From: Archangium violaceum
GTDB taxonomy: Bacteria > Myxococcota > Myxococcia > Myxococcales > Myxococcaceae
NCBI RefSeq assembly: GCF_016887565.1
Contig: NZ_CP069396.1
Coordinates: forward strand, 12,630,001 to 12,694,000
Direction of reading: 5' to 3'
Length of the DNA: 64,000 bases
Part shown: piece by piece, positions 1-7,216 of the stretch
Position numbering within the stretch: the stretch's first letter is position 1
Layout of the letters: every line of letters starts with the position of its first letter
Translations under genes and position numbers: made by a program
The notes under the pieces: model-generated
What the model was told of the DNA's origin: nothing
The model's database searches: none
The model's input: only the letters and a program-made list of their open reading frames with translations

Positions 1-411
1 GACGTCCTCGAGTCCCACCACCCGGTGGGCCAGCTCGTCCATGGGGAGCCCGAAGAACAGACGCCCGCCGAGCGGCGTGAAGTTCACCTGCAGGCCGGAC
101 ATGGTGCCTGGGGTCTCGGTGAGGGAGTACGTGTCGTGCAGGCCGGCGACGAAGCCAGCGGTGTGCCGCGCCACCAGCGAGCCGTCACGCGAATCGAGCA
201 GATGCAGGGGCGGCCCGAAGTCGATGATGAGCACGACCTGGGGCGCGGAGAGCTCGCGGCGGCGCAGAGGATGAGGGGTCTTCTCGAAATAGCCGCAGTA
301 GTCGCGCACATAGCCCGACAGGCGCGGGTCGGGCTGGCCGAGCGCCAGCATCCAACCGCCGTTCGGCGAGTCCTGACGCACGACCTGGACGCGAGGGCTG
401 GGCGCGAGCAT
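1..411 (-). CDS. AraC-type transcriptional regulator, N-terminal part (cut by window edge)
   Basis: The reverse strand from the ATG at 411 stays open to base 1 and continues outside the window, giving 137 residues. The visible part reads like the N-terminal sensor domain (DUF6597-type) found in front of AraC helix-turn-helix domains: a stretch YFEKTPHPLRRRELSAPQVV, then IIDFGPPLHLLD, FVAGLHDTYSLTETPG and LTPLGGRLFFGLPMDELA. The DNA-binding part would lie beyond base 1 and is not seen. It starts 3 bases after the stop codon of the amidohydrolase gene on the same strand, so the two are probably cotranscribed and the regulator may respond to the same compound. The family assignment rests on resemblance of the N-domain only. 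Confidence 0.7.
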   Translation of the reverse strand, partial: MLAPSPRVQVVRQDSPNGGWMLALGQPDPRLSGYVRDYCGYFEKTPHPLRRRELSAPQVVLIIDFGPPLHLLDSRDGSLVARHTAGFVAGLHDTYSLTETPGTMSGLQVNFTPLGGRLFFGLPMDELAHRVVGLEDV

Positions 412-414
412 GTC

Positions 415-1710
415 CTACCGCCGGTACACGGTGCCGTTCTTCATGACGAAACGTACCCGCCGGAGCGAGGAGATGTCCTGGGTGGGATCTCCCTGGACGG
501 CGACGAGGTCGGCGAGGAGGCCCTGCTTCACCTGGCCGATGCGGTCCTCCATGTGGAGCATGCGAGCGTTGACGGAGGTGGCGGCCTTGAGGGCCCGCGC
601 GGGGGGCATGCCGTAGGCGACCATCAACTCCAACTCGCGGGCGTTGTCCCCGTGGGCGAAGACCCCCACGTCACTGCCGTTGCAGATCTGCACCCCCGAG
701 TCGAGGGCGGCGCGGAAGCTGGCGCGCTTCTGCTGGATGGAGGCAGGCTCGGGGTCGGAGCCCTTCTTCCAACCGCCGTACTGCTGGATGGCGTCACCGG
801 CGGCGAGCGTGGGGCAGAAGAAGACGCCGTACTGGGCCATGAGCTTGAAGACCTCCGGGGTGCCCCCATCCCCGTGCTCGATGGTCTCGACCCCGGCGAG
901 CACGGCGCGACGCATGCCCTCGGCGGTGCTGGAGTGGACGACGACGGGGCGGCCACCGTCGCGAGCGGTCTGGACGACGAGCTTCAGCTCCTCGAGAGAG
1001 AAGGTGGGGAGCGCCTCGCCCCTGGGGCCCCAGCGGTAGTCGCCATAGACCTTGATCCAATCAGCGCCCCGGCCCATCTGCCCGCGGACGGCGCGGATGA
1101 GGGCATCGGAGCCATCGGCCTCCTCGGCGCCCTGGGGGACGTGCCACTCGGGGGCATAGCCCTTGGGTGCGTAGGAGCCGGTGGCGACGATGGCGCGGGT
1201 GGTGGCGAGCACGCGAGGCCCGGGGATGATGCCCTGCTGGATGGCCTGCTTGAGACCCACGTCGGCGTCGGCGGCGCCCTCGGTACCGAGGTCGCGCACG
1301 GTGGTGAAACCCGCGAGCAGGGTGTCGTTGGCATGACGGGTGGCGCGGGCGACGCGGAGCGCGAGCGACTCTCGGAGCACCTGATCATTCCAGGACGTCT
1401 CGTTGTAGGGGTGCAGGAGCAGGTGCGAGTGCCCCTCGATGAGACCGGGAAGGAGGGTGGTGCCGGGCAGGTCGATGCGCTCGGTTCCCGAGGGAGCGGT
1501 CACCTGGGCGGCGGGGCCGACGGCGGCGATGCGGTCACCGCGAACGAGCACGACCCAGCCCTCCTGGGGCTTGTCGGAGACGCCGTCGAAGACGCGCGCG
1601 GGACGCAGCAGGAACGAGGTGGAGGGAGCCGTGGGAGCCGAGGCCTGTGCGGACGCCATGGGAGGCACGACACAGAGGATCGCGACGAAAAGGGCGGGCA
1701 GGTGGCGCAT
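415..1710 (-). CDS. Secreted metal-dependent amidohydrolase (imidazolonepropionase/prolidase-like)
   Basis: This 431-residue protein starts with a clear signal peptide ([21 protein letters not shown]), so it should act in the periplasm or outside the cell. It has the amidohydrolase (TIM-barrel) pattern: an N-terminal beta-sandwich strand region, the metal-binding HxH in [12 protein letters not shown] near residue 95, a His in [10 protein letters not shown] near 257, another in [10 protein letters not shown] near 275, and the late Asp in [13 protein letters not shown] near 340, followed by [15 protein letters not shown], typical of the family. Members cleave cyclic or linear amides such as Xaa-Pro dipeptides; the substrate cannot be read from the sequence. 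The next gene downstream, only 3 bases away, encodes an AraC-type regulator. Confidence 0.85.
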   Translation of the reverse strand: MRHLPALFVAILCVVPPMASAQASAPTAPSTSFLLRPARVFDGVSDKPQEGWVVLVRGDRIAAVGPAAQVTAPSGTERIDLPGTTLLPGLIEGHSHLLLHPYNETSWNDQVLRESLALRVARATRHANDTLLAGFTTVRDLGTEGAADADVGLKQAIQQGIIPGPRVLATTRAIVATGSYAPKGYAPEWHVPQGAEEADGSDALIRAVRGQMGRGADWIKVYGDYRWGPRGEALPTFSLEELKLVVQTARDGGRPVVVHSSTAEGMRRAVLAGVETIEHGDGGTPEVFKLMAQYGVFFCPTLAAGDAIQQYGGWKKGSDPEPASIQQKRASFRAALDSGVQICNGSDVGVFAHGDNARELELMVAYGMPPARALKAATSVNARMLHMEDRIGQVKQGLLADLVAVQGDPTQDISSLRRVRFVMKNGTVYRR

Positions 1711-1779
1711 GGTGGGCGAGGAGCGGGTCGAGTAACGAGCCAGCGACCTATCACAAGTAAGCCCGCTCCCCCTCCACCT

Positions 1780-1817
1780 CCCTCTCCCACCGGGAGAGGG
1801 TCGGGGTGAGGGTACCC
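1780..1817. repeat. Dispersed palindromic intergenic repeat, copy 1
   Basis: Core CCCTCTCCC-acc-GGGAGAGGG followed by TCGGGGTGAGGGTACCC. It lies between the amidohydrolase and the 64-aa gene and belongs to the family seen at 3479, 12664, 12729, 17040, 22908, 25287, 26568 and 49710. It could form a 9-bp stem in RNA. Confidence 0.85.
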
Positions 1818-1843
1818 GTCACCGTGCGCCACCCCGAGGGCCC

Positions 1844-2038
1844 CTACTCGTCCTCCTCGATGGAGGAAGCATCCTTGCCAAAAGGAGGAGCGAACACACC
1901 GGAGAGCTGCCGTTCCTTGAGCTCCTTGTCGCGCTCGAGGTCGGCGTAGGTCATGCCGGGGGACTCGGGACCGGGGCGTTGGGCCTCGTCCTCGGAGTGC
2001 CCGCGAAAACGAGAGGAGAGCTTCTGCCAGAGGCTCAT
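1844..2038 (-). CDS. Small hypothetical protein, 64 aa
   Basis: The frame encodes a 64-residue hydrophilic, charged protein starting MSLWQKLSSRFRG and ending KDASSIEEDE. The start at 2038 is chosen because GGGAGA lies 7 bases upstream; a start five codons earlier (MGDTL) is possible. The first 12 residues could form a short amphipathic helix; the middle (TYADLERDKELKERQ) looks helical and the end is acidic. No signal peptide, membrane segment or known domain is visible. It is followed by dispersed repeat copy 1 and is divergent from the alanine racemase gene. I do not recognise the family. Confidence 0.55.
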   Translation of the reverse strand: MSLWQKLSSRFRGHSEDEAQRPGPESPGMTYADLERDKELKERQLSGVFAPPFGKDASSIEEDE

Positions 2039-2256
2039 GAGGGTGTCTCCCATGCGGCGAGGGGCCGCGTACGCGGAGAAGATGGGACGCCGGAGCGAAG
2101 CGTGAGGAGGTGAACCGAGCGAGCCCCTTCCGCGCGGAGCATCATGCGCTCCCATGCCTGGAAGCTCGGAAGGCACGTGCAAAGCGGCGGACTTTGACGC
2201 AGAACGCGAGAGGCGAACGAGAACGCGCCGGTGGCGCGAGGACGGACAGGCGTCAG

Positions 2257-3462
2257 ATGCACGAAGTGACTGCGGGAGCATCGGGGAAGGTGGCGTCGTG
2301 GTTGGAGCTGTCGGCGGGAGCACTCGCCGCGAACGTGACCACGTTGCGCAAGCTGTCCGCGGACGCGGGAGGGCCGAGGGCGCTGGGCGCAGTGCTGAAG
2401 GGCAACGCGTACGGACACGGCCTGACGCAGATGCTGCCGCTGGTGCACCCGCTGGTGGACGTCCTCTATTTCATCACCCCTGGGGACGCGCTGACGGTGC
2501 GGGCCCTCGAGCAGGCGCGGGGCCTGCCGCGCAAGCAGGTGTTGGTGATTGGCGCCATGGACGCGGAGGAGGCGGTGGCGCTGGCGCGGGCGGGGGTGGA
2601 GGTGGTGGTGGCGGACGGCTCGTGGGAGAACATCGTGGCGGAGCTGCGCCGCGCGAAGCTGGAGCACCCGCTGCGGGCGCACGTGCACGTGGACACGGGG
2701 CTGGGGCGCGAGGGCTTCACACCGGGACAGATCGCCGGAGGCGAGCTGGACTTCCTGCGAGAGGCTTCGGACGTGCTGAGGGTGGTGGGGGCGCTGAGCC
2801 ACTTCGCCAACACGGAGGACGTGACGGAGCAGACCTACGCGGAGACGCAGGTGGATGTCTTCGAGGGAGGGCTGATGGCGTTGCGCGCGAGCCTGCCGGT
2901 GCAGGAGCCGTTGCAGCGGCACATGGCGGCGAGCGCGGCGACGCTGGTGCTGCCGAGGGCGAGGTACGACGCGCAGCGGGTGGGCATCTCGCTGTATGGC
3001 CTGTGGCCCTCGACGGAGACGAGGCTGTCGGCGAGGCTGGTGCTGGGGCGGGTGCCGGAGCTGAGGCCGGTGTTGTCGTGGCGTTGCCCGAGCCAGGTGG
3101 TGAAGTGGCTGCCGGCGGGGAGCTACGTGGGTTACGGCTGCACGTACCGGTGCCCGGAGGCCACGAGGGTGGCGGTGCTACCGGTGGGCTACTTCGACGG
3201 CTATCCACGGTTGCTGTCGGGGAAGGCGCACGTGCTGGTGAACGGCCGACGGTGCCCGGTGTTGGGGCGCGTGATGATGAACCACATCATCGTGGACGTG
3301 ACGAGGGCCACGCACGACGAGCGGCCCCTGACGGCGACGCTCATCGGCAAGGACAGCGACGAGCACCTGCACGTGGAGAACCTGGCGGACTGGGCGCAGA
3401 CGATCAACTACGAGCTGGCGACGAGACTGGGAGCGCACCTGAGAAGGGTCGTGGTCCCCTGA
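2257..3462 (+). CDS. alr: Alanine racemase
   Basis: The product is a PLP-dependent fold-type III enzyme interconverting L- and D-alanine, supplying D-Ala for peptidoglycan. The 401-residue length is slightly above the usual 360-390. The PLP lysine is in GAVLKGNAYGHG (Lys48; the usual motif is KANAYGHG). The second catalytic residue, Tyr, is in YVGYGCTYR near residue 294, and the C-terminal signature RVMMNHIIVDVT is present. The frame is open upstream to 2110, but that extension is Arg-rich and unlike the family, so ATG 2257 is preferred. HAN... of the consensus start is replaced by SAGALAANVTTLRKL, which still fits the first strand/helix. It is transcribed away from the 64-aa gene and ends just before repeat copy 2. 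Confidence 0.9.
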   Translation: MHEVTAGASGKVASWLELSAGALAANVTTLRKLSADAGGPRALGAVLKGNAYGHGLTQMLPLVHPLVDVLYFITPGDALTVRALEQARGLPRKQVLVIGAMDAEEAVALARAGVEVVVADGSWENIVAELRRAKLEHPLRAHVHVDTGLGREGFTPGQIAGGELDFLREASDVLRVVGALSHFANTEDVTEQTYAETQVDVFEGGLMALRASLPVQEPLQRHMAASAATLVLPRARYDAQRVGISLYGLWPSTETRLSARLVLGRVPELRPVLSWRCPSQVVKWLPAGSYVGYGCTYRCPEATRVAVLPVGYFDGYPRLLSGKAHVLVNGRRCPVLGRVMMNHIIVDVTRATHDERPLTATLIGKDSDEHLHVENLADWAQTINYELATRLGAHLRRVVVP

Positions 3463-3478
3463 TCGCCAACAACAACAA

Positions 3479-3536
3479 CCCCTCTCCCTTCGGGAGAGGG
3501 ACGGGGTGAGGGTACCAGGGCCCCGGGTTGAACCCT
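3479..3536. repeat. Dispersed palindromic intergenic repeat, copy 2 (long form)
   Basis: CCCTCTCCC-ttc-GGGAGAGGG, then ACGGGGTGAGGGTACC, then AGGGCCCCGGGTTGAACCC. It is nearly identical over about 55 bases to the reverse complement of the copy at 12710-12768. It sits between convergent alr and the Cys-rich protein gene, and the stop codon of the latter (3537-3535) lies at its edge. Confidence 0.85.
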
Positions 3537-4674
3537 ACCGTTGCATATCCGGGCTGCACCCGAACACAGACATATCCTCGGTGACGGTGGAGCAAACCCA
3601 GCCAGGGCCACAGGAATTCAAGTCACCGGGGTCGCACTTGCGAAAGCAGGTGCTGACGGTGGGACTGCCCACGCCGCAGACATTGTCCGAGGGGCAGCTG
3701 TCGGAGCGGAGCGGGTTGCAGACGCGAGCGCACCAGAAGACAGCGTGGCCGCGGGACATGCGCATATTGCAGCGCTCGCCCTCGGCGCACGGGTTCTCGC
3801 GACAATCCCCCTGGGAGTCCACGAGACATTGATACCGACCCTCCGGAATACGGGTGCAGCGCTGCCCCTGGGGACAGCCGAGGCTCTGACAGTCCGGCGC
3901 GCACCCCGGGCCGTTGAGACTGTCGGTACAAACGAAGCCCGAGGCACACTGTACGGAGCCATCGAGTGAACAGGGAGCGGAGCACACCTGGTTCACACAG
4001 CGCAGCCCCTCGCGACAGGAGCTGGCGGGCGAGACGGGAAGAGAGTCACACGGCTCACCCTCGCGGCGCTGGCCCTCGGGAGTACAGCGGCGGATGACGG
4101 CCCCAGTGGCGCCCGTGGTCACGGGGCGGCACACCGAGCCGGGGAAACAGTGCGAGTCCTCCTCGCACTCGGAGGCCAGGCATTCGAAGCGGCGCGTCTC
4201 GCGGTTGGCGACACAGCCCTGACCGGCCGGACAGTCCCCGTCGACACGGCAGCTGCCACAGTCGAGCCCTTCCGCCGTGCGCCGACAGCGCATCGCGGCG
4301 GCTGGGAGCCCATCACGTGCGCGCTCCTCGGAGACCGAAGGGAGAATCGAGACGGGAGGAGGGTCGGAGGAGGCCTGGGGCTCGGGCTCGGGAGCAGGCT
4401 CGCTCCGTAATACCGGCCGGGAGTGGGCCCAGGGGACGGCGGCGACGATGCGCGAGGCGGAGGAGGCGGCGAAGCTGGCATCGACGACGGAGGCGCCACC
4501 GGGGAGGGCGCGATACCGGGGACGTTCGCGGGGGTCCTCGGGGGATGGAGGGAAGAGCCCCTGGAGAAACGGAGCGGGTGAAGCAGTGGCGAGCTGCCAG
4601 CAGACGAATACCGCCACACCGACCAGGGTCACCTTGAACGCGACCCGCCTCGAGCGTGTCGGCTCACCCCACAT
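3535..4674 (-). CDS. Membrane-anchored or secreted cysteine-rich protein
   Basis: This 379-residue protein has one hydrophobic segment near residues 12-33 (VAFKVTLVGVAVFVCWQLA), acting as signal or anchor, then a Pro-rich low-complexity linker to about residue 125. The C-terminal 250 residues hold many short repeats such as CRVDGDCPAGQGC, CEEDSHCFPGSVC, CAEGERCNM and CPSDNVC, about 12 residues between cysteine pairs. This resembles the disulfide-rich Dickkopf/EGF-like modules common in myxobacterial secreted proteins. No catalytic residues are visible; binding or adhesion is possible but unproven. The two genes upstream on the same strand also encode exported proteins. The stop codon lies inside repeat copy 2. 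Confidence 0.7.
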   Translation of the reverse strand: MWGEPTRSRRVAFKVTLVGVAVFVCWQLATASPAPFLQGLFPPSPEDPRERPRYRALPGGASVVDASFAASSASRIVAAVPWAHSRPVLRSEPAPEPEPQASSDPPPVSILPSVSEERARDGLPAAAMRCRRTAEGLDCGSCRVDGDCPAGQGCVANRETRRFECLASECEEDSHCFPGSVCRPVTTGATGAVIRRCTPEGQRREGEPCDSLPVSPASSCREGLRCVNQVCSAPCSLDGSVQCASGFVCTDSLNGPGCAPDCQSLGCPQGQRCTRIPEGRYQCLVDSQGDCRENPCAEGERCNMRMSRGHAVFWCARVCNPLRSDSCPSDNVCGVGSPTVSTCFRKCDPGDLNSCGPGWVCSTVTEDMSVFGCSPDMQR

Positions 4675-4814
4675 GTCCTGCGCCTCTCATGTCATCCCCT
4701 CCGTGACGGCCATTGCATTCACGGTGCGCCAGGCCCCCGGGGGCCCTCCTCCCTCATTGTCGAGGGAGGAGTGACGCGGTTTCCGTACCAGACTTCACAT
4801 CCGTACCGGGTCCG

Positions 4815-4988
4815 TCAGCAAGCGTAGGTCGAGCAGCACATGAGGTAGCCACCGTCCTCCGCGCAGCCGCAGGGAAGGCAGTTCCAGCACTCCCTGCCGG
4901 TAGCATAGGCGACTCCGCCCCCGATAGAGGCGGCGACAGCAATGGCCAGCAGCCAACGACGCACGTGGGACTTCTTGTTCATTTTCAT
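4815..4988 (-). CDS. Small secreted cysteine-rich peptide, 57 aa
   Basis: The frame starts MKMNKKSHVRRWLLAIAVAA and has a textbook signal peptide: a basic N-end, a hydrophobic core and an Ala-Tyr-Ala cleavage site near residue 29. The mature part is about 28 residues with seven cysteines in the order C-X2-C-X2-C-X-C-X8-CC-X4-C. A perfect AAGGAGG lies 5 bases before the ATG, strong support for a real gene. It follows the DUF2381 gene by 40 bases on the same strand, and a gene for a larger Cys-rich exported protein follows 140 bases downstream. Function is unknown; metal binding, a disulfide-stabilised peptide or an envelope component are all possible. The odd number of cysteines suggests a free thiol or a dimer. 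Confidence 0.72.
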   Translation of the reverse strand: MKMNKKSHVRRWLLAIAVAASIGGGVAYATGRECWNCLPCGCAEDGGYLMCCSTYAC

Positions 4989-5028
4989 GACGTCCTCCTT
5001 CGGGCTCACCACTGCGGAACGACACCCC

Positions 5029-5811
5029 TCAGAGCGCGACGCCCTCGGCTGCGCGCGGCTGCAACTCGAATCGGGCCGCCCCATCGCTCGGCAGGGCCCG
5101 GGTGACGACGACGAGCCACCCCCACCCTCCGGGCGGGAGCGACACGGGCCCCATGCGGAGGGCCAGCACCTCCACCTCCTCCCCTCCCTCCGCATGCCGC
5201 ACCCGCACATCGCCGGGCTCCCAGCGCCGCAGCGGGTCCGGGTTGTGCACCCTCACCACGAAGCCGGACAGTCCTCCGGCATGGAACAGCCGCCGCTCCC
5301 CCTCGAACCCCGCCCGCGTCCGCGCGAGCTGCTCGGCCCACACCTCGGACACCAGTGACGCCACCTCGCGTGCGTCCGGAGCCGGAGACGGGGTCCGCAC
5401 GGACCTGGAGACACGCACCTGAACATCCACCTCGGAGGAGCTGGGAGCGAGGACGAAGGGCACCTCGGTCCCATCCGAGAGGACGACCTTCAAGGGCACC
5501 CGCTCGCCGTGGGGAAGCGCCTCACGGGGAGTGACGACGAGGAAGCCATTGCCCACCAGCAGGGGCTCGAAGTGTCCATGCCCGTCGTCCTCCAGGCGGG
5601 TGCGCACCGCGTCGAGCGCGGTGTCGAAACGGAGTCGCGTCGCCGTCCTGGCGGCCACGCGTACCTCCTCGGTTCCACCCGACACCGTCACGGCCCGGAG
5701 CCTCGGCTTCTTCGCCTCCGGCTGCGCCGCTTCCACCGCCCCCACCGCGGAGAGACACATGGCCAGGACGGGCATGACGCGGAGAGTCATCCCGGCGTGT
5801 CCTGACCTCAT
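5029..5811 (-). CDS. DUF2381 / TIGR02268 family exported protein
   Basis: The 260-residue protein resembles the myxobacterial paralogous family TIGR02268 (DUF2381). It has a signal peptide (MTLRVMPVLAMCLSAVGAVEA) and opening strands like RAVTVSGGTEEVRVAARTATRLRFDTAL. A later domain reads FVVRVHNPDPLRRWEPGDVRV, which matches the family pattern in which a hydrophobic strand is followed by a W-P-G-x-x-R/V turn. The middle coiled-coil of longer members is mostly missing, so it is a short member. Start could be GTG-free ATG 5811 or ATG 5790; the latter gives the cleaner signal peptide. The family role is unknown, though such genes often sit beside Ser/Thr kinase genes. It precedes the 57-aa peptide gene by 40 bases. 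Confidence 0.75.
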   Translation of the reverse strand: MRSGHAGMTLRVMPVLAMCLSAVGAVEAAQPEAKKPRLRAVTVSGGTEEVRVAARTATRLRFDTALDAVRTRLEDDGHGHFEPLLVGNGFLVVTPREALPHGERVPLKVVLSDGTEVPFVLAPSSSEVDVQVRVSRSVRTPSPAPDAREVASLVSEVWAEQLARTRAGFEGERRLFHAGGLSGFVVRVHNPDPLRRWEPGDVRVRHAEGGEEVEVLALRMGPVSLPPGGWGWLVVVTRALPSDGAARFELQPRAAEGVAL

Positions 5812-5923
5812 GCGTTACCCAACCTAAGCAGGGGGGAATTTTCTGGGGAGGGCTGAAGTCGGCTTTCCGTGAACCGCCCGACTCCGACGCAAGTACGAGT
5901 CTCCCGTGTGAACACGCACGCTC

Positions 5924-5934
5924 ACGCAATGCGT
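5924..5934. promoter_or_regulatory. Candidate TetR operator ACGCA-A-TGCGT upstream of the first hydrolase
   Basis: The 11-base palindrome ACGCAATGCGT lies 137 bases before the hydrolase start at 6072 and 15 bases before a candidate -35 box. The same sequence in reverse complement (ACGCATTGCGT) is found at 16127-16137 between the tetR and SDR genes. These are the only two copies I noticed in the window. The match suggests a shared regulator, most simply the TetR protein encoded at 15366-16049. Confidence 0.55.
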
Positions 5935-5949
5935 CACGAATCCGCGTGT

Positions 5950-5979
5950 TTGACCGGCGCGAAAGGCATGGGCTATCAA
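5950..5979 (+). promoter_or_regulatory. Candidate sigma70-type promoter for the 6072 hydrolase gene
   Basis: TTGACC at 5950-5955, an 18-base spacer, and TATCAA at 5974-5979. The palindrome at 5924 lies just upstream. A short inverted repeat CCTCTCC-gcc-GGGAGAGG follows at about 6004-6021 in the presumed leader. Confidence 0.4.
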
Positions 5980-6071
5980 ACCTGAAAAATGAATCAGTCG
6001 TCACCTCTCCGCCGGGAGAGGCCGACAGCGCGAGCGCAACGCACGTGCCCAACCCCGAAGGAGCGGCGCAA

Positions 6072-7127
6072 ATGAGCGAACAGGCCCGAGTCGTGGAGCA
6101 GCGCAACATCCAGACGAAGCGGCTCACCGTGCACACGCGAGGGACGGGCGCGGAGGGATTTCCCGTGGTGTTCGTGCACGGCAACTGCTCGTCCTCGGCC
6201 TTCTTCGAGTCGCTGCTCGAGCGACTTCCCAAGGGGCTGCGCGGCATCGCGCCGGACCTGCGCGGCTACGGCGAGACGGAGCCCCAGCCCATCGACGCCA
6301 CGCGCGGCATGCGTGACTTCAGCGACGACGTGGCCTCGCTGCTGGACGCGCTGAACATCCAGAAGGCGCTCTTCGTGGCCCACTCGGCGGGCGCGGGCGT
6401 GGTGATGCAGCTGGCCATCGACCACCCCTCGCGCGTGGCCGGCCTGGTGCTGGAGGCGCCCGTGTCTCCGTACGGCTTCGGCGGCACGCGCGACGCGGAC
6501 GGCACGCCCTGCTGGTCCGACTTCGCGGGCTCGGGCGGCGGCACCGCCAACCCCGACTTCGTGCAGCGCCTGGCGAAGAAGGACCGCTCGACGGAGAGCC
6601 AGACGTCTCCGCGCAACGTGATGAACGGCTGCTACGTGAAGCCGCCCTTCAAGTCCCCCCGCGAGGAGGCGCTGCTGGACTCGGTGCTGTCCACGCGCAT
6701 CTCGGATGCGCACTACCCGGGCAACTTCGAGAAGAGCCCCAACTGGCCCGGCGTGGCCCCGGGCACCACGGGGATGAACAACGCCTTCGCGCCCAAGTAC
6801 TTCAACCTCGGCGCGTTCGCCTCGCTGTCCATCAAGCCGGACGTGCTGTGGATCCGCGGCGCGGATGACGTCATCGTCTCCGACACCTCGCTCTTCGACT
6901 TCGGCTACCTGGGCAAGCTGGGCGCCATCCCCGGCTGGCCCGGCGACGACAAGTACCCGCCGCAGCCGATGATCACCCAGACGCGCCGGCTGTTCGAGCG
7001 CTACGCCGCCAACGGTGGCCACTTCCGCGAGGAGGTGCTCACGGACACCGGCCACAGCCCCCATATCGAAAAGCCCCAGGAGTTCGAGCGGCTCGCCTTC
7101 CCGTTCCTCCTCGAGCACGCCCGCTGA
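6072..7127 (+). CDS. Alpha/beta hydrolase (cytoplasmic)
   Basis: This 351-residue alpha/beta hydrolase has no signal peptide. Visible elements are the oxyanion-hole region VVFVHGNCSSSAFF near residues 31-45, DLRGYGETEP, the nucleophile elbow AHSAGAG (Ser near residue 105), an acidic residue in WIRGADDVIVSD near 255, and the catalytic His in DTGHSPHIEKP near 326. ATG 6072 is chosen because AAGGAG lies 9 bases upstream; the frame is open to 5946. The family includes esterases, lactonases and haloalkane hydrolases, and the substrate is not evident. It is the first plus-strand gene of a locus with two further hydrolases, a barrel, an acyl-CoA ligase and a KAS III-like gene, and it shares a palindrome with the tetR/SDR promoter region. 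Confidence 0.85.
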   Translation: MSEQARVVEQRNIQTKRLTVHTRGTGAEGFPVVFVHGNCSSSAFFESLLERLPKGLRGIAPDLRGYGETEPQPIDATRGMRDFSDDVASLLDALNIQKALFVAHSAGAGVVMQLAIDHPSRVAGLVLEAPVSPYGFGGTRDADGTPCWSDFAGSGGGTANPDFVQRLAKKDRSTESQTSPRNVMNGCYVKPPFKSPREEALLDSVLSTRISDAHYPGNFEKSPNWPGVAPGTTGMNNAFAPKYFNLGAFASLSIKPDVLWIRGADDVIVSDTSLFDFGYLGKLGAIPGWPGDDKYPPQPMITQTRRLFERYAANGGHFREEVLTDTGHSPHIEKPQEFERLAFPFLLEHAR

Positions 7128-7216
7128 GCGGGTGCTCCGGCGCGCCGGCCCCGCTGGCGCGCCTCCTTCCCTCTCCCCCCACGTCGTAACTCACCTCATG
7201 TGTTGATGGAGGTTGT

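Noticed and set aside
25-1809. Long open frame on the plus strand (594 codons)
   Set aside because: It is the complement of the amidohydrolase and AraC genes; its translation is low-complexity and has no domain, while the minus strand shows a signal peptide and catalytic motifs.
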